This document shows positions 8,935 through 16,735 of a stretch of 64,000 bases of DNA, piece by piece. Made by a program: the position numbers and the translations under genes. The notes under the pieces were generated by a model, which was given only the letters and a program-made list of their open reading frames with translations, did not search any database and was not told the DNA's origin. How positions within the stretch are numbered: position 1 is the stretch's first letter; each line of letters begins with the position of its first letter. Source of the DNA: Silvibacterium bohemicum (GTDB lineage: Bacteria; Acidobacteriota; Terriglobia; Terriglobales; Acidobacteriaceae); the NCBI RefSeq assembly GCF_001006305.1, contig NZ_LBHJ01000019.1, forward strand, positions 62,001 through 126,000. The letters are read 5' to 3'.

Positions 8935-11138
8935 CGAAGGAACGCCTCCACCAGACCTCCATCCACCGGGATGAGATGGCCTGTGGTTACGGGGGTGAGC
9001 GGTCCGGCGAGAAACAGGATCGCCTGCGCGCAGTCTTTCGGATCGATCGGCACATGGGTCAGCGTGCGCTGTGCATAGAATTGCGCCAGCTTGTTGCGCA
9101 GCTCGTCGTCGCTTTCGGTTTCCGCGAAGGCGATGGCGTATTTGGCCAGCGAGGCTTTCACGCGATCTCGCGGAAACATGGTCGAGCCCTTCACCACGGT
9201 GGCTGGACTGATGCCGTTGACGCGCGTACGCGGAGACAGCCTGACAGCAAGCTCTCGGATGAGATGGCTGAGAGCGGCCTTCGAGACATCGTAAGCCTCG
9301 CTTCCCTTCTTCGCGACTACCGCGTTTGCCGAGCTGGTCAGAGTCAGCGTGGTGTCCAGCCCCTGCTCGTCGAGGATCTTCTGCGCCTCGTCGGCCAGAA
9401 GGTAGTTCGCCGTCACATTGATCTCGAGCGTCAATGCCCACTGCGCATCGCTGACGACACCATCAGGCGAAGAGGGGAAGATCGCGGCGGTATTGATGAT
9501 CATGTCCACGCCGCCGAACTGCTTGATCGTCGCATGCAGCGCGGCCTTGATCGTCTCGCGATTGCGAATGTCGATCGAAGTGGCAAGAACCGCTTCCTTG
9601 CCCGCGATGCTCTTGCACTCCTCAGCCGTCTTCTCGGCGCCTGCGGTGTCGCGGTCGGCTACTACTACATGCGCTCCGCGCTCGGCTGCGAGCAACGCAA
9701 CTTCGCGACCGATGCCGCTGCCTCCGCCGACCACTAACGCGATGCGGCGGCTCAGCTCCTTCTCGGGAGGCTGGCGACGAATCTTCGCCTCTTCGAGCGC
9801 CCAGTACTCGATGCGGAAGGCTTCGCTCGGCGGCAATGCAACGTAATTCTCGTACACCGTAAATTCACCGGGACCGGCGGCCGGACCAGCCTGCGGCACA
9901 TCGACACATTCGATCTCTTCGCCCAGCGATCCCGCGCCCTGCATCACATGGATCGCGTTGGTGTAGAACTCGCCGGTCAGCCGGGACTCGGTCTTATTTT
10001 TCCCGAAGGTGAACATGCCCACGCCAGGAACCAGCACCACGGTCGGGCTAGCATCGCGAATCGCCGGCGAATCTTTGAGCGCATGCTTCGCGTAATACTC
10101 GCCGTACTCTTTGCGATAGGTCTCGAGCGTCGTGTCGATCAACGCCTGCAGCTCTTTCGCATCGCCCTTGGGATTCCAGGGCAGATACATGGGGCGAATC
10201 TTGGTGCGGATGAAATGATCCGGGCAGCTGGTGCCCAGGTGCGCCAGCTTCTGCGCCTGCTTCGAGTTCACAAACTCCAGCACATCCGGCGAATCGGTGA
10301 AAGTGCCGATCCAGCGCTGCTTGCGCGATACCGCTCCACGCAGCCGGGGAAAGATCGCTTGCGCAACCGTCGCGCGGTCTTCGCGCGTCTTATGCAGCGA
10401 TCCGCCGAATGCTGCTGCGCTCTTCTTTGTGGCATGGGCATCGATGAACTGGCCGATCTGGTCGATGATGGTAATGGTGTTCAGATAGCTTTCGCGCTGC
10501 GTGTTGCCCCAGGTAAACAGGCCGTGGCCGCCGAGGATGATGCCGTCGCAGCCGGGGTTCTCTTCCACAGCACGCTTGAGCATCATGGCCAGCTCAAAGC
10601 CCGGACGCTGCCAGGGCAGCCATACCAGCTTGTGGCCGAACTGCTTGTTGAACTCCTCCATCTTGATCTTGCCGTTGGCCGACGCGGCCAACGCAATCGC
10701 CCAATCGGGATGGAGATGATCGACGTGCGGGAAGGGTAGAAAGCCGTGAAGCGGGGTATCGATTGAAGCCGCGACAGGGTTGTTGCCGAAGGTGATGAGC
10801 GGGTACATCGCCACCATCTCGTCTTCGCGGGCGACGCCCGGATAGACCTTCTCCATGGACAGCAGCTTGTCCATGTAGAGCGTTGCGAAGCCCTGGCGCT
10901 TGATGCTGCCCAGGTCGCCGCCGCTTCCCTTCACCCACAGGACCTTCACGCTCTGGCCGGTCAAGGGATCGACCTGGTCCAGCTTGGAGCTGGTGTTGCC
11001 GCCGCCGAAGTTTGTAATGCGCAGATCGGAGCCAAGCAAATTCGAGCGGTAGCGCAGCAGCTCGGGCGCATCCAGCTTGGCGGCAACCGCATCGTCCCAG
11101 CGGTCTTCGAGGAAACGCAGACCACTTTTCACAGCCAT
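8931..11138 (-). CDS. rhaEW: Bifunctional rhamnulose-1-phosphate aldolase / L-lactaldehyde dehydrogenase (SDR)
   Basis: 735 residues from ATG 11138; another ATG at 11150 exists, but its GAAGG directly abuts it, so the later start fits better. Residues about 1-420 are a class II aldolase: zinc-ligand histidines in FPHVDHLHPDWAIA and ILGGHGLFTWG, and GGGNTSSK near the start. From about 465 a short-chain dehydrogenase follows, with the NAD loop VGGGSGIGRE and the catalytic YDVSK. The aldolase splits rhamnulose 1-phosphate into DHAP and L-lactaldehyde; the SDR oxidises lactaldehyde to L-lactate. The fusion is the known RhaEW type. Its product fits the lutABC genes in the same locus. A candidate operator lies at 11213-11226. 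Confidence 0.92.
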   Translation of the reverse strand: MAVKSGLRFLEDRWDDAVAAKLDAPELLRYRSNLLGSDLRITNFGGGNTSSKLDQVDPLTGQSVKVLWVKGSGGDLGSIKRQGFATLYMDKLLSMEKVYPGVAREDEMVAMYPLITFGNNPVAASIDTPLHGFLPFPHVDHLHPDWAIALAASANGKIKMEEFNKQFGHKLVWLPWQRPGFELAMMLKRAVEENPGCDGIILGGHGLFTWGNTQRESYLNTITIIDQIGQFIDAHATKKSAAAFGGSLHKTREDRATVAQAIFPRLRGAVSRKQRWIGTFTDSPDVLEFVNSKQAQKLAHLGTSCPDHFIRTKIRPMYLPWNPKGDAKELQALIDTTLETYRKEYGEYYAKHALKDSPAIRDASPTVVLVPGVGMFTFGKNKTESRLTGEFYTNAIHVMQGAGSLGEEIECVDVPQAGPAAGPGEFTVYENYVALPPSEAFRIEYWALEEAKIRRQPPEKELSRRIALVVGGGSGIGREVALLAAERGAHVVVADRDTAGAEKTAEECKSIAGKEAVLATSIDIRNRETIKAALHATIKQFGGVDMIINTAAIFPSSPDGVVSDAQWALTLEINVTANYLLADEAQKILDEQGLDTTLTLTSSANAVVAKKGSEAYDVSKAALSHLIRELAVRLSPRTRVNGISPATVVKGSTMFPRDRVKASLAKYAIAFAETESDDELRNKLAQFYAQRTLTHVPIDPKDCAQAILFLAGPLTPVTTGHLIPVDGGLVEAFLR

Positions 11139-11212
11139 ATCGATATCCATCCTTCAATTTGGACGCATAGCGCCCCGAACCATCGTTTCACGGTTTTACC
11201 AATAGATCAATT

Positions 11213-11226
11213 ATTCCTATAGGCAC
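11213..11226. promoter_or_regulatory. Candidate rhamnose-locus operator 1 (TTCC-N4-GGMA type)
   Basis: ATTCC-TATA-GGCAC lies 75-88 bases before the rhaEW start. The same arrangement (TTCC, four bases, GGMA) occurs at 12424-12437 and 16654-16667, once in each leftward promoter region of the rhamnose locus. The left arm is strict and the right arm less so. Binding by the regulator at 11273-12373 is inference. Confidence 0.5.
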
Positions 11227-11272
11227 ATAGTGAGCAGGAATATAGCGGCATTTCGCGATCCGATCATTCTGG

Positions 11273-12373
11273 TCAAACGCCGGCGGGCGGAGTGTTGAGG
11301 AGCGACGGCGTGACTGTCCTGGTGCTCACGTAGTTGTAGGGCGGAACCGTCTGCCCGCTCAGCAATGCCAGCCCCAGGCTCACCAGCGCCGGGCCATAGG
11401 TTCCGGTTTCGTGTGAGACCGATCCGATCAGTGGCGAGGAGCGCTTCTGCATCTCTTCCATCGCCTCCGGGATGCAGTCCTGGCCTACGACCGCGACATG
11501 ACGTTCGCGCTTCGCCTCGCGCACCGCATCAACGGCTCCGAGAGCGCTGGTGTCGGTCGCAGCCGCGATCAGGATATGTTTTTCCTTCGAGTGCCGCTTG
11601 AGGAAATCCGCAACCAATTCCCTGCTTACATTGCGCATGCCGCGCCCGTCGACGCGGACGAACGACTCGACCGGCATCTCTCCGAGCACCGACTTGATGG
11701 CTTCAAATGCGCCGGTGGTGCGGCTCTGCACCAGCGTTCCGGCTTCGGGCAGATCGAGGCCGATGACCCAATCCACTTTACCGCCCCAGTTGGCCTGCGC
11801 GTGCTGTGCAAGCAGTTCGCCGGCGTCGCGGCCTACGCGGTAATTGTCTACGCCGAGAAAAGTAGCGTGGGGGTGAGGAATATCCACAGCGATGAGCGGA
11901 ATCTTCGCCGCTGAAATCTTGTCGGCGATCACCGGAGCGACTTCCTGCTCGACCTGAAATTCGATGACTAGGTCCACGCGGCTCTTCACGAACTCTTCCG
12001 CATTGCGCAATGCGATCGTCGCGTCATATTGATTGTCCAGAATCATCAGGTCCACACCCATGGATGTAGCGGCGGCCTTGAGGCTCTCGGTGACGGCGAC
12101 GCTGAAGGGCATGTCCTTGCTTTGCCCGGCGAAACCGAAGCGCAATTTCTTCGGACGGCTTACGGCGCGATAGAGCCCGTCTGTTGATTGCGCGAGATAG
12201 CCGCGATGCGTGTAAGTCTTCAGCACCCGGTAGACGGTGGTCTTGGATATTTTGGTGCGCTGATAGATGGACTCGAGCGACATTGGCTGGTTTTCATTCT
12301 GCAGCAGCTCCAGAATGTCCAGCGCCTTGGAAAGAACGGGGATTAAGTAGAGACGCTTATTCGATTTACGCAA
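11273..12373 (-). CDS. Transcriptional regulator: IclR-like winged helix fused to a sugar-binding (LacI/RbsB-type) domain
   Basis: 366 residues from TTG 12373, with GGAG six bases upstream. Residues 8-66 form a winged helix of IclR type: IPVLSKALDILELL, then KISKTTVYRVLKTYTHRGYL. There is no signal peptide or membrane segment. From about residue 76 a periplasmic-binding-protein fold follows (LRFGFAGQSKDMPF, AKIPLIAVDIPHP, GVDNYRVGRDAGELLAQHA, AATDTSALGAVDAV), as in the sensor half of LacI proteins. It sits between rhaI and rhaEW and probably senses rhamnose or an intermediate and controls the three promoters of the locus. An inverted repeat 51-64 bases before its start suggests autoregulation. 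The combination of an IclR head and LacI-type sensor is unusual; it is not one of the classic RhaS, RhaR or DeoR-type rhamnose regulators. Confidence 0.85.
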   Translation of the reverse strand: MRKSNKRLYLIPVLSKALDILELLQNENQPMSLESIYQRTKISKTTVYRVLKTYTHRGYLAQSTDGLYRAVSRPKKLRFGFAGQSKDMPFSVAVTESLKAAATSMGVDLMILDNQYDATIALRNAEEFVKSRVDLVIEFQVEQEVAPVIADKISAAKIPLIAVDIPHPHATFLGVDNYRVGRDAGELLAQHAQANWGGKVDWVIGLDLPEAGTLVQSRTTGAFEAIKSVLGEMPVESFVRVDGRGMRNVSRELVADFLKRHSKEKHILIAAATDTSALGAVDAVREAKRERHVAVVGQDCIPEAMEEMQKRSSPLIGSVSHETGTYGPALVSLGLALLSGQTVPPYNYVSTRTVTPSLLNTPPAGV

Positions 12374-12423
12374 AACCTGCTCCGAACTGGGGATCGAATC
12401 CTATTATGCCCGGCAAGGTAATG

Positions 12424-12437
12424 TTTCCAATAGGAAA
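12424..12437. promoter_or_regulatory. Candidate rhamnose-locus operator 2 (perfect TTTCC-AATA-GGAAA)
   Basis: This is the most symmetrical of the three copies, with five-base arms TTTCC and GGAAA separated by AATA. It is located 51-64 bases upstream of the regulator start and just beyond the rhaI stop, so it could serve autoregulation. Confidence 0.55.
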
Positions 12438-12465
12438 TTCGTTCTTCAGTTTTACGTATTGAACT

Positions 12466-13677
12466 TCAGGCATAGCTGCTGACACTGCCGGCATTTTTAG
12501 CAGCTCGCTGTTTGGCGGCACGCTCCACGTAACCGCTCTCGTATAACGTTTTCAGCGGATCGTGAGGAAGGCCGCGGGTCACTCTCCATTGCGCTACGGC
12601 TGGACGAACATCGGTGTAGAAGGCTCCGCGAAACAGCTCCTCGGCTTCCACCAGACGGCACTCATCCTGCAACCCGGCCAGCTTAGCCTGGTCTACGAGG
12701 GCAGCCTTCGCGTAGAGCTCCTGCGCTGCAACGACGGTCTGCACCATGGCTTCCACTTTGCCCTTCAGGTTGTGGCTCTGATCGATCATGAAGGCGATGT
12801 CGTTGAGCTGGTCGCCCGCGCCGCTCACGATCTCGTAGAAGATTCGAAACACCTGGTAGGGGTCGATCGAGCCCAGCGTGAGGTCGTCGTCGGCATACTT
12901 GCGGTCGTTGAAGTGAAAGCCGCCGAGCGCCTTCAGATGCAGCAGCCACGCGACGATCTGCTCCACATTCTGCGCCTGGTAGTGATGGCCGGTATCGACC
13001 AGCACCTTCGCTTGCGGACCTGCGCTGCGCGCGTACTCGAGCGCCATGCCCCAATCGGCAACGTCAGTGAAATAAAACGCAGGCTCAAACGGTTTGTACT
13101 CGACCAGCATGCGCTGATCGGGCCGCAAAGCATCATGAATGGTCTTCAGGCTTTCCTGCAGCCAGTCGATGCGACGCCGGATGGACTGCGATCCCGGATA
13201 ATTGGCTCCGTCGGAGATCCACATCGAGATATCGCGCGAGTCCAGAGCCTTCGCGACTTCGACCGACTCGATGCAATGCGCGACTGCCTGCTGCCGTATC
13301 TCCGCGCTGGGATTGGCCAGCGAGCCGAATTTATATTTCTGATCCTGAAAGAGATTTGGATTGATGGAGCCGGCGCGCACGCCATACTTCGTCTCGAGCG
13401 AACGAACCTCGGCGGCATCCTTCACGCCGTTGGGAGTATCCCAGAGCACATGCAGGGCGACGGTAGGGCTGGCGCCGGTGAGCGCGTTGACCTGACCCGC
13501 ATCGGCAAACTTCTCTTCGAGATTGGTGGCCGCCGCCGGCTGCACAAATTTTCCAAAGCGCGTGCCAGTGTTCGAGAATCCCCACGAAGGAAGCTCGATA
13601 CGGAAGCTGTCGAGCGCCTGAAACACGCGCTCCGTATCACCATGTGCAGAGCCGGAATGGTTATTCAAATGAGACAT
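12466..13677 (-). CDS. rhaI: L-rhamnose isomerase (RhaI family)
   Basis: 403 residues from ATG 13677; a GTG codon immediately precedes it in frame. A xylose-isomerase-like TIM barrel: SWGFSNTGTRFGKF at the start, EYKPFEPAFYFTD, LVDTGHHYQAQNVEQ and GFHFNDRKYADDDL carry the conserved Glu, Asp and His metal ligands. It is the Pseudomonas stutzeri/Bacteroidetes RhaI type, not the E. coli RhaA type. It converts L-rhamnose to L-rhamnulose. The start lies nine bases after the lutC stop, so it is the last gene of a lutABC-rhaI transcription unit. Relatives also isomerise other aldoses, so side activities are possible, but the rha context settles the main role. Confidence 0.93.
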   Translation of the reverse strand: MSHLNNHSGSAHGDTERVFQALDSFRIELPSWGFSNTGTRFGKFVQPAAATNLEEKFADAGQVNALTGASPTVALHVLWDTPNGVKDAAEVRSLETKYGVRAGSINPNLFQDQKYKFGSLANPSAEIRQQAVAHCIESVEVAKALDSRDISMWISDGANYPGSQSIRRRIDWLQESLKTIHDALRPDQRMLVEYKPFEPAFYFTDVADWGMALEYARSAGPQAKVLVDTGHHYQAQNVEQIVAWLLHLKALGGFHFNDRKYADDDLTLGSIDPYQVFRIFYEIVSGAGDQLNDIAFMIDQSHNLKGKVEAMVQTVVAAQELYAKAALVDQAKLAGLQDECRLVEAEELFRGAFYTDVRPAVAQWRVTRGLPHDPLKTLYESGYVERAAKQRAAKNAGSVSSYA

Positions 13678-13686
13678 CACCCGATT

Positions 13687-14439
13687 TTACCCAGAACAGC
13701 ACTCATTGGGAAACAAACTGCCTATTGAAACGGAAATGCTTTTCATCGGAGGAGAATCATCGGACGCCATCCAACGTACCTGCACTATGTCTTGTACCAG
13801 GATCACATCCAGAAAGCGCGGCCCGTGAACGCCCTTGATGCGCGTCATCTCGATATCGGCCGTCGCCGATGGTCCGGAGAAAAACGTGGTCGGCAGAGTC
13901 GCGGTTTGCTCGAGCATGCGCATGGCCTGGGGAACGGATTGCAGCACCTGGCTCGCGAAGAGCACGCACAGGTGATAATCCGGCATCAGGGTGGAGGCGC
14001 GACGGCCTTGTCCGGGCACATTCTGCAACACGATGGTTCCGGTATCGGCGATGGCCAGCGTGGCACCGGTGAGAACGCCATCGAGCTGGTCGAGTGCGTG
14101 CGCGTCGAGATTCGAGTCTTCTACAAAATGAAAATCCGGCGGCAGCCACTCGTTCGGTGTGCCGGCCGCTATCACGATGTTCTGCTTGTCGCGCTGCTGC
14201 AATGCCCGCGCTATGGCTCCGGCGATCTCCGCTGGAACGCAGTGAAAGACCTGGGCGTCGTAATCGCGGAGCCGGTCTTCGAGGAGATGAAGAATTTCCG
14301 CAGGCGGCAGATCGGGCGCGACTTTGTATTCTCTGCGAATCTTCTCCCATGCCGCGGCCGCATCGCTCGGCGGAGCTTGCGGCTTCGCGGCGCGAATCCG
14401 TTCCAGAATCTGTGCTCGTGCTTCGGTTCTCTCAGGCAT
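13687..14439 (-). CDS. lutC: Lactate utilisation protein C (LUD domain)
   Basis: 250 residues from ATG 14439, which overlaps the lutB stop by eight bases. The frame is open further upstream, but only this start gives the usual LutC N-terminus MPERTEARAQILERIRAA. The LUD domain shows LDGVLTGATLAIADTGTI, then a conserved PDYHLCVL and ATADIEMTRIKGVHGPR near the C-terminus. LutC is a subunit of the LutABC complex that oxidises L-lactate to pyruvate. Here it follows lutA and lutB and precedes rhaI, tying lactate oxidation to rhamnose breakdown. The C-terminus carries some 25 extra residues (MKSISVSIGSLFPNECCSG) after the usual end. Confidence 0.9.
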   Translation of the reverse strand: MPERTEARAQILERIRAAKPQAPPSDAAAAWEKIRREYKVAPDLPPAEILHLLEDRLRDYDAQVFHCVPAEIAGAIARALQQRDKQNIVIAAGTPNEWLPPDFHFVEDSNLDAHALDQLDGVLTGATLAIADTGTIVLQNVPGQGRRASTLMPDYHLCVLFASQVLQSVPQAMRMLEQTATLPTTFFSGPSATADIEMTRIKGVHGPRFLDVILVQDIVQVRWMASDDSPPMKSISVSIGSLFPNECCSG

Positions 14440-15883
14440 GGCCGCGATCTTTCTTTTCCCGCGCATCGAACCACTCGCGGAATGTCTGTTGCGGCATGGC
14501 GTGCAGATCGCGCGCCTGCGTCCATCCGCCCAGCATGCCGGGCAGCCAGCCGATCCATCCCTCGCGATTGACGAGCGGCTTCTCTGCTGCCCGTCCAAAT
14601 TTCTGCGCTGCACGAAAGCGCGATTCGCTGCGGAAGATCATGCCCAGCACCTTCATCGCGACGGCTTCGGGATTCAATCTGCCCATCCCCCGCGTCTGCT
14701 GCTTTACTACCTTATTGCGCAGGTGAATCAGCACTTCGGGAATATTGATCTTGACCGGGCAGACCTCGTAGCATGCTCCGCAGAGCGATGAGGCATAAGG
14801 CAGGCTTTGCGCGTGTTCCATCTTCTGCAACTGCGGCGTCAAGATCGCTCCGATGGGCCCCGCGTAGACCGAGCCGTACGCGTGGCCGCCGGTCTGGCGA
14901 TAGACAGGGCAGGCGTTTTGGCAGGCTCCGCAGCGAATGCAATATAGGGTTTGCCGGCCTTCGGGATCGGCGAGAACATCGGTGCGGGCGTTATCCATCA
15001 GCACGACGTGGAAATTTCGCGGCCCGTCGTTTTCGTGGAGGCCGGTCCAGATGGAGTTATAAGGATTCATCCGCTCGCCGGTGGCCGAACGCGGCAGCAG
15101 CTGCAGCATCACTTCGAGATCCTGGAAGCGCGGCAGCACCTTGTCGATTCCGGCGATGGTGATGAGCGTCTGCGGCAAGGTGAGACACATTCGCCCGTTG
15201 CCTTCGGACTCGACGATGCAGACGCTGCCGGTTTCGGCGATGAGGAAGTTCGCTCCGCTGATCGCTGTTTGCACCGTGAGGAATTTTTTGCGCAGATAAG
15301 TCCGCGCGGCCTCTGCCAGATCGGCCGGCTCCTCGCCCAGATGCTTCAGTCCCATCTCACGCAGAAAGATCTCGCGAATCTCGTGACGACTCTTGTGCAG
15401 CGCGGGCACGACGATGTGCGATGGCTGATCCTGGCCCAGTTGAATGATCAGCTCCGCGAGGTCGGTCTCGATCGCGTTGATCCCCGCAGCCTCGAGCGCG
15501 TTGTTGAGATGGATCTCCTCGGTGGTCATCGACTTGATCTTGACTACTTCGCGGGAGCCGGCTTCCGTGGCCAGGCGGACGACAATCTGCCGCGCCTCTT
15601 CGGCATCGCGCGCCCAATGAACGTGTCCGCCGGCAGCCTCGCAGTTGCGCTCGAACTGCTCGAGGTATTCGTCCATGTATGCCAGTGCATGCTCACGTAT
15701 CTGCCGGCCGGCCTCGCGCAGCTGTTGCCAGTCGGGCCGCTCGCCTACGACGCGCTGGCGCTTTGTCTGGATTACGTTCGTCGCGTGCTTCACATTCCTG
15801 CGCAGCTGCAAGTCATGGAGCGAGACCTTGGCCGCCTTGGGAAAGGCGGGCGCGGTTGCCGGATCGAGCGGTATGCGGCTCAT
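14432..15883 (-). CDS. lutB: L-lactate dehydrogenase iron-sulfur subunit LutB
   Basis: 483 residues from ATG 15883, whose first bases overlap the lutA stop (ATGA). The N-terminal half is a LUD domain (LTVQTAISGANFLIAETGSV). It is followed by two ferredoxin-like cluster motifs, CIRCGACQNACPVYR and SLCGACYEVCPVKI, which bind 4Fe-4S clusters, and a C-terminal DUF3390-type tail. Together with LutA and LutC it oxidises L-lactate to pyruvate, passing electrons to an unknown acceptor. The tight overlaps on both sides show that lutA-B-C are translated together. Length matches the family. Confidence 0.94.
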   Translation of the reverse strand: MSRIPLDPATAPAFPKAAKVSLHDLQLRRNVKHATNVIQTKRQRVVGERPDWQQLREAGRQIREHALAYMDEYLEQFERNCEAAGGHVHWARDAEEARQIVVRLATEAGSREVVKIKSMTTEEIHLNNALEAAGINAIETDLAELIIQLGQDQPSHIVVPALHKSRHEIREIFLREMGLKHLGEEPADLAEAARTYLRKKFLTVQTAISGANFLIAETGSVCIVESEGNGRMCLTLPQTLITIAGIDKVLPRFQDLEVMLQLLPRSATGERMNPYNSIWTGLHENDGPRNFHVVLMDNARTDVLADPEGRQTLYCIRCGACQNACPVYRQTGGHAYGSVYAGPIGAILTPQLQKMEHAQSLPYASSLCGACYEVCPVKINIPEVLIHLRNKVVKQQTRGMGRLNPEAVAMKVLGMIFRSESRFRAAQKFGRAAEKPLVNREGWIGWLPGMLGGWTQARDLHAMPQQTFREWFDAREKKDRGHA

Positions 15884-16632
15884 CTCTCTTCTCCGGCAAG
15901 AATTTCGGCGAGGTGCAGCGTGCGGACGCCGGTTCGCTGGCGATGCAATCCGCCTTCGATGTGCATCAGGCAGGAGTTGTCGCAGGCGGTACAAATCTCT
16001 GCACCGGTATCGATCACGGCTTTTGTCTTATCCGCCAGCATGGCGGCCGAGACATCCGCGTTCTTGACCGCGAAGGTGCCTCCGAAGCCGCAGCATTGCT
16101 CGAGTCCTTCGATCGGAATCAGTTCAATGCCGCGGACCGACTTCAACAGCTGGATCGGACCATCGCCCAGTCCAAGGTTTCGCAAACCGTGGCAGCTGGC
16201 GTGATAGGTGACCTTGTGCGGATAAGAGGCGCCGACATCTTCCAGGCCCAGCTTTTTGGTGAGGAACTCCGAGAACTCCCACACCTTGGGCAGAAGGACA
16301 TTCAGATCCCTCTTGAGCGCCTCGTCGTGCAGCTCCCCGGCCATCAAAGGATAATGATCCCGCATCATCGCTACACAAGAGGACGACGGCACCACCACGG
16401 CTTCGGCATCGCGAAACTGCTCGACGAACCGTCGCACCAGCGGCAGCGCTTCGGCCTGGTAACCGGTATTCCAGTGCATCTGGCCGCAGCATGTCTGTCC
16501 GCTGGGAAATTCGACAGTGTGCCCCAGCCGCTCCAGCACGCGAACGGCGGCTTTGCCGGTCTCCGGAAACAGGGTGTCGTTATAGCAGGTGATGAAGAGC
16601 GCGACGCGCAGAGCCGTCCTCCTGAAATTCAT
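15880..16632 (-). CDS. lutA: L-lactate dehydrogenase iron-sulfur subunit LutA (CCG domains)
   Basis: 250 residues from ATG 16632; a TTG nine bases earlier is less likely. Two cysteine-rich CCG domains are seen: FITCYNDTLFPETGKA with QTCCGQMHWNTG, and TYHASCHGLRNLG with EQCCGFGGTFAVK. It is the subunit with non-cubane or 4Fe-4S clusters in LutABC. It is the first gene of the leftward lutABC-rhaI unit and is divergent from rhaT across about 100 bases that contain a candidate operator at 16654-16667. Confidence 0.94.
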   Translation of the reverse strand: MNFRRTALRVALFITCYNDTLFPETGKAAVRVLERLGHTVEFPSGQTCCGQMHWNTGYQAEALPLVRRFVEQFRDAEAVVVPSSSCVAMMRDHYPLMAGELHDEALKRDLNVLLPKVWEFSEFLTKKLGLEDVGASYPHKVTYHASCHGLRNLGLGDGPIQLLKSVRGIELIPIEGLEQCCGFGGTFAVKNADVSAAMLADKTKAVIDTGAEICTACDNSCLMHIEGGLHRQRTGVRTLHLAEILAGEER

Positions 16633-16653
16633 TAAATTCAATAGAGATTATAT

Positions 16654-16667
16654 TTTCCCAATGGCAC
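16654..16667. promoter_or_regulatory. Candidate rhamnose-locus operator 3, between lutA and rhaT
   Basis: TTTCC-CAAT-GGCAC has the same spacing and left arm as the copies at 11213 and 12424. It lies 22-35 bases before lutA and about 70 bases before the divergent rhaT, so a single site could control both directions. Confidence 0.5.
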
Positions 16668-16735
16668 GTGCACTCAATTACGATAAATCGTCTTACCTTT
16701 GTATGCCGTTATTCTTCTTGTTATGAGGGTTCTTT

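Noticed and set aside
7420-9441. A 673-residue leftward frame that would extend rhaB upstream
   Set aside because: The extra N-terminal part runs in another frame over rhaEW and has no kinase features. The TTG overlapping the rhaEW stop gives the normal rhamnulokinase start.
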